Positions 54,634 to 64,000 are shown, numbered from the stretch's first letter. The stretch: DNA of 64,000 nt from Pseudo-nitzschia pungens (GCA_037355855.1 CM074758.1:9397001-9461000), one strand, 5' to 3'. Notes: a model not told the origin generated them from the letters alone. Program-made: numbers and translations.

Positions 54634-56328
54634 ATGATGGCAACCACAACCACAACCAGCGGTTGCGGAGGTTCCTCCTCCTCCCGGAGAATTCTTCGAC
54701 GGACCCCGGGTATTCTCGTCTTGCTCTGGATGGCAATCCTGACAGCACCAGCCACACTCGCGGGGGCAGGCGATACAGATGTAGATGCCAATCCCAATTC
54801 CGACATCGATATCGATGCCTCCTGCTATGCCGGGGTCGATGCCACCGACGAATCAATCATTCCCTCGCTGCGCTACGGAATCCGCAACGAGGAGGACAAC
54901 AGCAGCAGCAGCAGCAGCAGCAATAGCGACAAAGCAACCAACGACGCCACCCGGGCCAAGGACTTTGCCGAATACTTTAGTGCGTACGGAGAACTCCACC
55001 ACCAAAAGGATATGCTGACCGACGCGCACCGGATGGAGAGCTACTACAATGCCATCACAAAGAACGCAAAGGATGTCTTTGCCAACAAGATTGTTTTGGA
55101 CGTTGGCACAGGATCGGGAATCCTGGCGGTCTGGGCCGCCAAGGCCGGTGCCAAAAAGGTCTACGCGATCGAGTACACAAACATGGCGGAGAACGCAAAG
55201 CTTCTGGCAAAGGCCAACGGCGTGGAAAACGTGGTGACGGTTTTGAGGGGGACTGTCGAGGGACTCACGCTGCCACTGAAAGAGGACGGTTTGCTCGGAA
55301 CAGATGAGAACGGTAACCAAGATCACAACGAGCGCGTCGTGGACGTGATTGTCAGCGAGTGGATGGGATACGTCCTTCTCCGCGAATCGATGCTGGATTC
55401 GGTCCTGGTGGCCCGGGATCGCTACCTCCGCAGGGACACCGGGATGATGTTTCCGTCCCACGCCACCATCTGGGGGGCGCCCTTTTCGGACGAACCCAAG
55501 CGGCTGGCCGGGTTGGAAGACTACGAGGCGGCCATGGAGGACTGGTACTCCTTCGTGGAACACACGCAGGAAACCTACGGTGGCGTCGATTACTCGGTGC
55601 TGACGGACAGCTTCGAAAAAGAGCAGCGCGACTGGTACCTCTACCAGAGCGAGTGGAGGGAACTAGAGGCAGAAGCGGTGGTGGCGACGCCGACCATACT
55701 GAAAACCCTCGATCTCATGACGTGCACTCACAACGACACCCGGGGGTTGTTTGCAACTAACGACAAAGACAAAGACAAGAATACCAATGGCAATGTCGAC
55801 ACGAACCGCTTCGATTTCTGGCTGGACGCAAGCACTCCCACCACCGTGTCCGGTCTCGCCGTTTGGTTCACGACGGACTTTCGTTCGAGGACCGATGCAA
55901 TGGTTTCCAGCGAGTCTGCTCCCCGAATCATCCACCCCGTCACTCTGACGACCGGTCCCGAGCAGGGGTACACCCATTGGGGCCAGCAGGCCTTTTATTT
56001 CCTGGACGCGATTCGTGTCCCGGATGAGTACGATGCTGAATTCGAATACTTCAACGACTGGGAGGACGGCGACGATGACGAAAACGAAAACGACTCTGCC
56101 CAAACCTCGGCTTCTTCCGATACAACCACATCCGCCAAAACTACGACTACTACTACGTCGTACCATCTGACCGGAAGCCTCGAGCTCTTCCGGACCAAGG
56201 ACAGCGCCCGGCTGTACAAGTGCTCGATCGAGCACGCCCTGGAGGAACGCACACTCGATACCGATACCGCAAGAACCCTTCGCGTGCGAAAGACCCATCC
56301 CGTCGAGGCCGTATACGTGGTGCCGTAG
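54634..56328 (+). CDS. Protein arginine N-methyltransferase with N-terminal signal peptide
   Basis: A 564-residue protein; the first ATG is at 54634. Residues 19-45 form a strong signal sequence (RRTPGILVLLWMAILTAPAT, then LAGAG), unexpected for this family. The methyltransferase domain starts at FAEYFSAYGELHHQKDMLTD (111-130); motif I VLDVGTGSGILAVWAAKAGA (154-173) binds S-adenosylmethionine, with acidic Glu180 closing motif post I. The double-E loop is SEWMGYVLLRESM (241-253), with both catalytic Glu residues, and the THW-type loop YTHWGQQAFYFLD is present. The C-terminal beta barrel ends HPVEAVYVVP. PRMTs transfer methyl groups to Arg side chains. All key residues are present, so activity is likely. 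Low-complexity insertions occur at 89-98 and in the barrel. If the leader works, the enzyme acts in the secretory pathway; a downstream start would give a cytosolic form. Confidence 0.88.
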   Translation: MMATTTTTSGCGGSSSSRRILRRTPGILVLLWMAILTAPATLAGAGDTDVDANPNSDIDIDASCYAGVDATDESIIPSLRYGIRNEEDNSSSSSSSNSDKATNDATRAKDFAEYFSAYGELHHQKDMLTDAHRMESYYNAITKNAKDVFANKIVLDVGTGSGILAVWAAKAGAKKVYAIEYTNMAENAKLLAKANGVENVVTVLRGTVEGLTLPLKEDGLLGTDENGNQDHNERVVDVIVSEWMGYVLLRESMLDSVLVARDRYLRRDTGMMFPSHATIWGAPFSDEPKRLAGLEDYEAAMEDWYSFVEHTQETYGGVDYSVLTDSFEKEQRDWYLYQSEWRELEAEAVVATPTILKTLDLMTCTHNDTRGLFATNDKDKDKNTNGNVDTNRFDFWLDASTPTTVSGLAVWFTTDFRSRTDAMVSSESAPRIIHPVTLTTGPEQGYTHWGQQAFYFLDAIRVPDEYDAEFEYFNDWEDGDDDENENDSAQTSASSDTTTSAKTTTTTTSYHLTGSLELFRTKDSARLYKCSIEHALEERTLDTDTARTLRVRKTHPVEAVYVVP

Positions 56329-57514
56329 AAACAATACTTGCTTTTTTTCGTTGTGGTTGTTTTTGTTTTTGTTGTTGCTTCTTGGGTTGTTTTGTTCGGG
56401 CAACAAGAAAGAGAGGAGAGGCGAGCGATGGAATTCTCGCATCCGTTCAGCCTCTGCCCAAACAAACAAGCAAACAAAGAAACAACCGACAAGAAACAAA
56501 CCGCTGAAGAGTGGCTCGGGTGCCAGATTGTTTGTACTATGGCTTGCACCCACGCACCAGGGGTTCGTTCATTCAACGATCGGTGAACACAATGTACGAC
56601 GAAAGAAAAACGCAAACTTTTTTGTTGCTGTATGGAACAGAGTGAGGACCAAATGACGCATGTAGCTATCTCCGACCCGCACGAATGCATGCAATGGCCT
56701 CTTTCGCTAGACGCGGCAAGGAAGGATTGACTTCATGGCGATCGGCTATATCGGGCAACGAGTCAATCATGAAATAATTGTTATAATTATGAGTATCATA
56801 GAAACGCGTTTTTGGCTTCCGGGGCTTTGGGTCGCCCGGCGGTTGTGAGAGACGGAACAAGGCTCCAGCGAAACATGGCAAGGGACCACGGGAATTGGGA
56901 CGAAACGAAACCAAACAGAAAGCATCTAATGGTAGAATTGCGTCGTTCATAGACAGGAGACGCACAGCAACCAAATTGTTGGGTTCCCTCGTTTTCGAGC
57001 CGTTACTAGGATTGTTATTACTGTTGCTGGCATTTCTCCTTCTCCTCCTACTAATACTGTGGTTGCCGTCATTGTTATTTGCATTATTGTAGTCACACCG
57101 GTTTCGGTTTTGTAGACAGTATTCTCGATGCCATAATTACTGTTGTTAGTCCTAGTCGTATTGTTAATTTTGATACAAGTTTGGCTAGCTGGGACGAGCC
57201 ATCGATCGCTCGACAGTGCTGGAAGGATTTGACGAGGCACGAAGGAGAAAAACCAACCCCGGGAATCCATAACCTTCGGTGCGTTTTGGTTCGCTGCGGG
57301 AATGGATTGTCGTTCGAGATGCTACGGTCTAGTCGGCAGCCATTGGATTGGATTCGGAGTCGAATTGGCTGCAACTAGTGGCATTCCAGCTTGGCGGATC
57401 GACACCGGTACGCCTTTCTGCTTGCAGACGGATTCATTACCCGAGTCCGCCCGCTCTGCTCGGGAACTACCGCAATGCGTGTTGCTCGATTTCGGCGAGC
57501 AATGGCACTGTTGT
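56329..57514. other. Intergenic stretch between convergent genes
   Basis: GTTTTT/TTGTTG runs after the methyltransferase stop; an AT-rich (TTATTA, TACTAATA) segment at 57005-57170. No gene seen. Confidence 0.5.
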
Positions 57515-59323
57515 TCAGGTGATTTGCGTTTCCGTTTCCGTTTCAGTTTGAATTGCCTTTCCGATGGTTCTTCGATCTGATTTGTCGTTGCCCCAAACGC
57601 TCGAGGATTCCGCGTGACCCACCAACGACAAGAATGCCTCGTTCTCGAGTGTCTCCTTGCGCTGGGGCGGACCCGGGGGCTGGAGGGAGCGCTCGCTCGT
57701 GCGCATCTCGGGATTCACCCATGCGGTACGGCTGTTGCTACCCGTGGATTGGGTGGGGTTTGTTGCATCCTCTCGCTGGCTGAGATCTCCCATGGCGGAC
57801 ACCAGGGCCTCGATCAGGTTTTGGGCGTTCGATCGAGACAACGAGTTCCGCGCATCAGCATTTCTCCGATGGGTCCGAGAAGGAGTGTCACCGTTCGCAG
57901 CAGCAGCCGCGGCAGCCTCGGCATCGAAACCCAGCGCCTCGGTGGCCAGGGACCGCTGCCGCTCGACAACGGCAGGTGGACGCAGAGAACGGGACTGGGA
58001 GGTCCACGCACCCCGCTGGGAGGGGTCGTCCCGAAAACGAATGGTGCGTTTTGGCGGTTTGTGGTTTGCGTCTTTGTCTTTGTCTTTGTCTTTGTCTGCT
58101 GCCCCATTCTGCTCCTCCGTGGATCCATCAACCCGAGTCGGAATGGCATGGGTGGGGGTGGTATTCTCGAACCTATCGTCCGCATCGTCGCCTTCATCGC
58201 CCTCCTCGGAATCTTCTTCCATTGCCGAAACAATGGCTTCCATGAATGTCTTGACGTCCTTGCTGAGAGATTGCCTGGGTTCCACGCAGGAAGGAGGACA
58301 GAGGGACTTGGTCTGGGTGGGTTCGTCCGCAATGCGAGTGCAGCGATTTGGTGTTTGCCCCTCCGTGGAAACATCTGCGGCATCGATGGCAGGGGCGGTG
58401 GCATTGTGAACGATATTATCGGTTTCGTCGTCATCATCATCGTCGTCGTCGTCATCGCAATCCTCCTCCATTGCCGAAACGAGGGCTTCCATAAAGTTTG
58501 CCACGTCCTCGCTCAGGGATTGCTTGCGTTCTGCGCAAGGAGGAGGACAGAGGGACTCGGACCGGGAGGTCCAGGCGCTCCGCTGGGAGAAATCGGGAAG
58601 CGCATCCTCTTGCGGTGCCGGCCGAGCTTCGATGTTGTTGACTCGATCGTTGTTCTCGTTGTCCTCGGCAGTCTCCGCGTTTTTCGCGGCAATCTCCCCA
58701 TCGGTCACGACCGCAAAGATGGTTTCCACCAGCGCCAGGGCATCCGTGCTCAGTGATTTTTTGCGGTGTGCGGCCTTGGGGGGCTGGTGAGCAGAGGAAT
58801 GATCCATCCAGGCCCCCCGCTGGGAGGGAAAGCTTGTTTCGTGTTCGTCTTCGTCATTTGTTGCGGATTGCAGGGAGATCCGAATCGTGCGGGTGTCGTC
58901 TCTGTTGCGCGGTGCAGTCGCAACGGCGCCGGTTGCTGCGGTTGCTTCCTCTGTCGTCTCGTCGTCGTCAAAGACGCAATCCTCCAGGCACTGATGGAGG
59001 GCCTGCACGAGCTTTTCGCCCTCAACGGTCAGAGAGGACTTGCGGCGGACGGCTTTGGGAGGATCCGCCGAGCAAGACAATTGGGATGAAACGGAACTCC
59101 ATGCGGATCGCTGCGAGGGATTGTCGGCAAATCGAACGAGGCGGGGTCCCTGCCGTTGTGTCTCATCGTCTTTGGCATTTGCAGTTGCAGTTGCAGTTGC
59201 ATTCGCATTGGAGGATCGGGGTGGAGAAGACTTTGTTGTAGTACACATGGTGGTGTTGGTGACTGGGATTGTGGTACCGGTATGATTGGCAGTAGTGTTG
59301 GAAATAATCGAAGGCGTCGTCAT
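57515..59323 (-). CDS. Protein built of a six-fold SQR-AW / R-x-x-S-L / helix repeat
   Basis: A 602-residue intact protein from the ATG at 59323 (the frame runs on upstream only to a TTG). After a Thr/Asn-rich first 50 residues come six related modules at about 61-116, 146-208, 244-288, 327-371, 426-514 and 530-578. Each has, in order: a basic-hydrophobic strand (RLVRFADNP, RTIRFRDDP), SQR-S/G-AW, a PP pair (CPPPC, CPPSC, QPPK), an Arg/Lys-rich site ending in Ser/Thr-Leu (RRKSSL, HRKKSL, ERKQSL, EPRQSL, ERQRSL, QRKETL) and an amphipathic helix (DVANFMEALVSAMEED). Module 4 lacks the RxAW box, and module 5 has an insertion before its helix. Acidic linkers separate modules. No signal peptide or membrane segment. 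The R-x-x-S/T-L sites match basophilic kinase targets. I know no family with this repeat; a multi-site phosphorylated scaffold is an inference. Confidence 0.75.
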   Translation of the reverse strand: MTTPSIISNTTANHTGTTIPVTNTTMCTTTKSSPPRSSNANATATATANAKDDETQRQGPRLVRFADNPSQRSAWSSVSSQLSCSADPPKAVRRKSSLTVEGEKLVQALHQCLEDCVFDDDETTEEATAATGAVATAPRNRDDTRTIRISLQSATNDEDEHETSFPSQRGAWMDHSSAHQPPKAAHRKKSLSTDALALVETIFAVVTDGEIAAKNAETAEDNENNDRVNNIEARPAPQEDALPDFSQRSAWTSRSESLCPPPCAERKQSLSEDVANFMEALVSAMEEDCDDDDDDDDDDETDNIVHNATAPAIDAADVSTEGQTPNRCTRIADEPTQTKSLCPPSCVEPRQSLSKDVKTFMEAIVSAMEEDSEEGDEGDDADDRFENTTPTHAIPTRVDGSTEEQNGAADKDKDKDKDANHKPPKRTIRFRDDPSQRGAWTSQSRSLRPPAVVERQRSLATEALGFDAEAAAAAAANGDTPSRTHRRNADARNSLSRSNAQNLIEALVSAMGDLSQREDATNPTQSTGSNSRTAWVNPEMRTSERSLQPPGPPQRKETLENEAFLSLVGHAESSSVWGNDKSDRRTIGKAIQTETETETQIT

Positions 59324-59844
59324 TTTGTGAGAGTACTGATCGGCGGTCGGCGTCGAAGGAATGAGGAATGATTCAATCAAAAAGAAACTCCGTGATGTTG
59401 CAGTTGGTGGCAAATCCTAACTTGCAGTGGTCCTGGAACAAAATTTAGTGAGTACACGTACAGCATTGGCAACTGCAAAGTTTTAATGTTTTCTGGAGGT
59501 AAGGTTACCGGTATTTTCTGGTTTCTGGAGGAGTTGTACGATCACAAAGATCCTCGTTCTGCGCCTAATTACCGTATGTACCGGTAGTTTCCATGGGCGC
59601 AGAGGTTTGTCTCGCGTACAACAGTGGCTTAAACTTCAGCATCGACCGGTGAGACTCTTGTGTTTCGCTTTCAACTTGTTCCACTCCCACTTCGAATGAC
59701 ATGCATTATTTATGGCGCAGATGTTCTCATCGGTTGGTACTCTGTGCAGTATTTCGCTATTTCACAAATTTTACGTTTTTGATAAAACTTCTATAGCTTA
59801 ATTCAAATAAGCTGCGATAAGTTTTCCTTCTTCGGTAAGGTTAT
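59324..59844. other. Intergenic stretch
   Basis: Promoter side of the repeat protein; nothing recognised. Confidence 0.45.
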
Positions 59845-59941
59845 GTACTACAAAATTCCTATCAGCTATCCCCGGGTTTCAGTAGAAATTAGTAGTCGGG
59901 GACGTAGAACCGTGGGACAGCTGATAAGAATTTTGTAGTAC
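59845..59941. mobile_element. MITE-like inverted-repeat element, copy 2 (well preserved)
   Basis: Terminal arms of 28 bp: the left arm 59845-59872 starts GTACTACAAAATTCC, and the right arm 59914-59941 is its reverse complement at 26 of 28 positions (ends AAGAATTTTGTAGTAC). The 41-bp loop carries AGTAGAAATTAGTAG. The same arms and loop words are found at 6474-6580. Total size about 97 bp, no coding capacity. Target-site duplication is unclear. Confidence 0.75.
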
Positions 59942-61168
59942 GTAACGCATGAGGTTTACGTCATGGAACGAAGACTCCTCGCTTTTCTGCGAAGACTATC
60001 AAAAAACAGCGTTGTCAGTGACTTTGTTCTTTCGGGATTAGAACAAGTAGTCTTGCGTGACGCTTTGTAGCACTTCTACGAATACCGATTTCGATTCATT
60101 CGTCCTCTCGATGACGACGGACTATCCATTTCGCAATTGTACGGTAGACCACGAAACTAGAAACAAAGAAGCACATCTCGGACGCCAGAAGTTATCGGAA
60201 ATACGGTACTGTTCTTGGTGAATGGCCCAAAACGTAATTTTTGGTCAGCAACAATGCCTGCATACAGTAATTTACCGTATCGCGAATCGCAAATCGCCAT
60301 ATTTGTTCCGTGTGGTGGGTGTGAAGAATGATTTTTTTTTACTGTAAAAAAAAGGAAAGAAAGGATCTCATCGGCAAATGCATATCTTCTTCGTGCGATT
60401 TGGGAACGCCTGTTCCTCTCGGCAAAAAGGTTGGTTTCGTTTCGTTTCGTTTCGTTTCGTTTCAATGGTTCGTCCCGGCCATGCATTGTTGCAAATGGAG
60501 TGAGAAAACTTGCAGAGCCCCGGCACCGTGACCCGTTCGAGTCTTTGGCAAAGGCACACCGCGGCAGGATACAAAAAAAACGAGTCGTTTTCCAACGATT
60601 GGAGGAGACTCGAGCCAAAGGCAAGTGGCGACAGCATTCGGGGGATTGTTGCAGTGTTCCTCGTGCAACTCAGCAAAATACCAGCAACAAGGGCAAGGCA
60701 ATTCGACTTCTCGAGCTACAACCGAGAAAGACGGTGCCGCGACAATCGATTGGTTACATAACCTTGTACGGTAGCGCTCCCTCACGCAAGTTTTTCAACG
60801 ACCACGAACCTGTTTCTCTTTTTCCTAGAGGAGCATCAACTACGTGTACTGGTTCTTTCGGAACTGCGACCCGATGAGTTCAGAGGAAACTTTTCTTTGG
60901 AGCGGACCTATTTCCGAGTGGTTGCGTCCGTGCAGATCTCTTCTGCTCCGACACGAAAATTGCTGCTCCATTCCAACTATGGTGTGATAGATATTGTCAC
61001 GTTATTGTTTTAGGTGGTTCTTAAAATTAGTTCAGTCCTGCATTCATTCGTTTCCGATGTCATTTGTTTTTCGGTGTCGTTCCTTTGTCGATTGCAATAA
61101 TATAATACAATACGTACTATTTGTTATAGTCTCGGTTCGTTTCTTTCCTTTCGTGCTGTCCATTCCAT
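59942..61168. other. Intergenic stretch with a GTTTC array
   Basis: A (GTTTC)n array of about five units lies at 60436-60461; T and A runs at 60331-60354. No supported gene. Confidence 0.55.
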
Positions 61169-62141
61169 TCAATACGACGACGTCGAAATGGGCTCGTTGG
61201 GTTCCGAGACGACACTGCATCCCCTTCGAGGCGCGTGCTTGGCCCAGAACGATTCGGGCAGCTTGGGGCGGTGCTTTTCGTTCAGCTCGGCGTCGTTGCC
61301 AAAGGGCGTCCACTCGTCGTAGCTCGGTAGCGAGATGCCCTGCGGCTGGGCCGAGCAGTACGGGCGGGCCCCGGGCTTGGCCAGGTACTGTTGGTGGTAG
61401 GCCTCCCCAAAGAACCACAATCCACCGTACTGGTCGTAGTCGGACGCGCTAGCGATTTCGGTCGTGATGGGACGCTCACCGCCGAGGGCCTTTTCGTAGG
61501 CGGCCTTGGAGGCGTCGATCAGAGCCTTTTGCTCGTCGTCAAAGTAGTAGAATCCCGATCGGTACTGTGTTCCCCTGTCGTTGCCCTGTCCCATTCCCGA
61601 GCAGGGATCGTGGGCCTCCCAGAACCACCGCAAGATGTCGACAAATCCGATTTTTTCGGGGTCGTAAACAACGCGAACGCCCTCCGTGTGGCCGGTGCGC
61701 CCACTGCAAGCCTCCTCGTAGGTCGGGTTGGGCGTGAATCCCGCGCAGTAGCCGACGGCCGTGCTGTGGATCCCGTCGCCTGGGCAGGCGCCAGATGCCC
61801 TTTTCGCTGCCCCAGAAGCAGCCGTTGGCAAAGACAGCGACCTTGTGTCCCTCGGGGACCTCCTCGAGCTTGTTTCCGAGGACGTAATGGCGGAGGCCGT
61901 CGATGTTGGGCATTTTCGTTTGGCGTCCTGGAAGGGCATCGGAGGGACTGACCATCTGCGGGTCGAATCCACCGCCGGCGAGCAGGTCCAAAATGTTGGC
62001 GATCATGTTCCGTTTCGTGGTGCTCTGGGGAGCAGCGGCAAGGTTGTTGACGGCGGTGGAAGTGGTGCGGGGGACAAACGCGGCGGCGGACGTAGCGGCG
62101 GCGACAACTCCGAGGAGGACCGGTCGGGAAGAAAATTTCAT
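61169..62141 (-). CDS. msrA: Peptide methionine sulfoxide reductase MsrA, plastid-targeted (one +1 shift)
   Basis: Joined length 323 residues. The ATG at 62141 gives a signal core ending ATSAAA|FVPRT, an ASAFAP-type plastid signal. The catalytic motif is VAVFANGCFWGSEKGIW with Cys108. After the frame change come STAVGYCAGFTPNPTYEEAC, SGRTGHTEGVRVVYDPEKIG, FWEAHDPCSGMGQGNDRGTQ and FGEAYHQQYLAKPG, all typical of MsrA. The enzyme reduces methionine-S-sulfoxide in proteins using thioredoxin, protecting the plastid from oxidation. The shift is at 61780: CTG CCC is followed by an extra A before GGC GAC GGG; removing it leaves exactly 324 codons. Several Cys beyond the active site could act as resolving residues. 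The gene is otherwise complete. Confidence 0.9.
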
Positions 62142-62879
62142 GGTGGTTTGGTTAGCGTGGGTTTGCAGTTAGATTTGCAAGTGGAAATGGGTCGAGACGG
62201 CGGCAGCGGCTTCGAACCAACGATGAGAGAGACGCCTGTTAGCAATAGACGAAGCTAAGTTACGGCAACATGGTGATGTCCAGGGGATCCGCTGACTGAT
62301 GAGATCGACCTCGATGACGAAGTCGGAAAGATGGGTAATAAAGGCACGACAAGATCTTCGAAGAACACGTCACAGTCGTGATCGACTCAAACATGGTTTC
62401 ATCCATTCCCGGACAAGATTCAGTCACTATCACTGTCAAACTAGTCGAAAAAGATTTTGATTGAGATGCTCTTTCCATAAACCTTATCCCCAATCTTTCT
62501 AGTCATTGGAACCAATGCCGTCGGAACGAAAATCGTTCTACACGTGTAAGGTTTGGACTTCGTACGTCATAACTCCACGTAGAACTACCGTACGAGATGG
62601 ATGTCATGAGACACGCGGCACTAACCAAACATCCTTTAAGGTAATTAGGATACACATCATCTCCTCTGTTTCGCGATAGTGTACAAGTTACGCTACGGAA
62701 ATAGAACTCACGAGAGAGAGGGTACGTAATTTACCGAAATTCTCTCCGCACACAGCACACTGTCGATCATCGTTTACGGATAGCATCTTGGTTTTTCTTG
62801 CGGGCAACCATCGTGACATCGCATTTGATAGAGTTTGATAGATAGATAGGAATTCTTGTTGTTAGTTCGTTAGTCCACG
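62142..62879. other. Intergenic stretch (divergent promoters)
   Basis: Between divergent genes; no frame of interest. GATAGATAGATAG run at 62837-62849. Confidence 0.5.
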
Positions 62880-64000
62880 ATGAAGGTATTTGTTGCAATT
62901 CTGTTGACGCTGATGAGCCTGGCGGTCGCCTCCCAGCAATATTATGACGACTACGGGGACGACGTAGGGGGAGATTACTACCAACAACAGGACTATGCCG
63001 AATACTACGGTGACGAGGGTGCCGATGGACCCGCCGATACCTTGTACCAGGACTACGCCAAGCACCAGGAGCAAAAGGCAATGGGAGGCAAGGGTGGACT
63101 GTAAGTTCTGTGTCTGTCATTGCGACGAAACAATCAAAGCAAGCAGCGACCAAACTTCGTTCCCGCAGGCGATGGTCGCTGCGTTGTCTGTCGAGTAGAA
63201 GCAAAGAGGCGGTGAAGGGGTTTGAGGAAGCAAAGAGGGGAACAATCCATTGGTTGATTGGTGGTGTGGGACATGGAAGGTTGTTCGATTATGGATGGAA
63301 ATGGAGTGTTTCGGGATGACCATTGGTTCAATCCTCGAACTCGACTCCGAGTAGAATCAAACGGTTCCGGACATTCTGATGCAACGAACCAACCTGATTT
63401 GTCATTGTGATCATCGCAAAAAGGAAGATAGAGAGAGATTCTGTGTTGGAAGAATTGAGATCTCTGGGAAGAGCGGTGGAATGGTATTGGACTGGATATG
63501 AATTGCGGCAAAGTTGTTTCGGAAAGACCCAGAATGTGGCAGACGCCCAGGAACATCAATCCGCTTTTCGATCAATGGAATCCAATCCGCAGACTGGAAT
63601 CAATCTCCACTTTACTTCTCTCGATAATTCCCTGGAACTGATACCTGTCCAAAGGATGGGTTCAACGATCAAAAATCCTGCCGCTGACTAGCAGTCGAGG
63701 TCTTCTGGAACGTGGTCGTGTGCATGCATTCCGAACGTATTCTTTTCGGATTTCCTTCTCGTTTTGTCTCTCACATCACTCGGTTTTCCGTTCAATCAAA
63801 ATTGTCGTTCGCCCGCACAGATCGCCCATGGTGAAAAACGTCGCCATTGGCGCCACCTCGTGGTTTCTGGGGGCCAAATTCCACTCCCGCCGCGCCGTGA
63901 AAAAGTCGGAAAAGGTTTCCGTCAAGGCGCAACAAAAACTCTATGAGCGATACGTCAAGGACGTCTCGGCCCTCCAGCTACAGAACGCCCAGCTTCAGGA
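62880..64000 (+). CDS. Secreted or membrane protein, two exons seen, 3' partial
   Basis: Exon 1 (62880-63100) encodes a clean signal peptide (MKVFVAILLTLMSLAVASQQ) and an acidic Tyr/Asp/Gln-rich segment (YYDDYGDDVGGDYYQQQDYA). The apparent stop after GGKGGL is TAA inside a strong donor, GGACT|GTAAGT. The acceptor GCCCGCACAG|ATCG at 63820 restores the frame across a 720-nt intron, and exon 2 reads SPMVKNVAIGATSWFLGAKF then HSRRAVKKSEKVSVKAQQKL and an amphipathic helix that is open at the window end. The second exon has a weakly hydrophobic segment (AIGATSWFLGA) and then a basic coiled-coil start. No family recognised. If the splice is not used, exon 1 alone would be a 74-residue secreted peptide. 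Confidence 0.65.

Noticed and set aside
63407..63691. 94-codon plus-strand frame
   Set aside because: Lies wholly inside the proposed 720-nt intron and has no motifs.

Overview
This is a nuclear window from a eukaryotic alga with a secondary red-type plastid, most likely a diatom (inference). Four gene models (about 20.0, 28.5, 32.8 and 62.1 kb) begin with a signal peptide whose cleavage site is followed by Phe in an ASAFAP-like setting (A|FRP, SA|FNP, AFAP, A|FVP), the bipartite plastid address of diatoms and relatives; a fifth (4.8 kb) is similar. Spliceosomal introns, eukaryotic ribosomal proteins (uL24, uS3), a V-ATPase, CCA-less tRNA genes (one exception), a Ty1/copia relic and Ser/Pro-repeat proteins with DUF285 repeats fit the same picture. 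Genes are GC-rich and well separated; the spaces between them are AT-richer and full of short palindromic words (GTAC, CGGTACCG, ACTAGT), microsatellites and minisatellites.

Layout: 1-2189 3' part of a coiled-coil protein (+); 3.9-4.8 kb PDZ-like protein (-); 4.8-7.4 kb repeat-rich gap with a MITE-like hairpin; 7.4-8.1 kb small protein with a possible actinoporin/fruit-body-lectin fold (+); 9.0-10.5 kb broken Ser/Pro + DUF285 gene (+); tRNA-Glu at 10.9 kb; 11.5-14.2 kb seven-transmembrane GPCR-like protein (-); tRNA-Phe at 15.6 kb (-); CX9C-like small protein at 16.1 kb (+); 16.4-20 kb gap with a minisatellite; 20-21.3 kb plastid-targeted Gly/Gln-rich protein (+); 21.3-23.7 kb ACTAGT-rich gap; tRNA-Leu and tRNA-His pair at 23.7 kb; 24.2-25.8 kb HAD-IIA phosphatase (+); 27.4-28.6 kb plastid RRM/zinc-ribbon protein (-, two exons); 28.6-32.8 kb gap with relics; 32.8-34 kb prolyl-4-hydroxylase-like oxygenase (+); 37-39 kb divergent RPL26/RPS3 pair; 40.3-42.4 kb DusA-like tRNA dihydrouridine synthase (-); 43.3 kb small tail-anchored protein (+); 44.2-47.6 kb LRR-like protein (-); 49.6-52.5 kb V-ATPase subunit a (+, two exons); 52.8-53.4 kb copia integrase relic; 54.6-56.3 kb arginine methyltransferase with a signal peptide (+); 57.5-59.3 kb protein made of a new six-fold repeat (-); second MITE-like hairpin at 59.9 kb; 61.2-62.1 kb plastid MsrA (-); 62.9 kb to the window end, first exons of a secreted/membrane protein (+).

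The genes do not form a single pathway. Several serve plastid or redox upkeep (MsrA, RRM protein, P4H-like oxygenase), translation (uL24, uS3, DusA, four tRNAs) or membranes and signalling (7TM receptor, V-ATPase). Two things deserve most attention. First, six coding regions change reading frame, and in all eight unambiguous places the shift is +1 (one extra base); this is either insertion-biased sequencing error or something biological. Second, the 57.5-59.3 kb protein is built from an apparently undescribed repeat that joins an SQR-x-AW box, a PP box, an R-x-x-S/T-L kinase-type site and an amphipathic helix.
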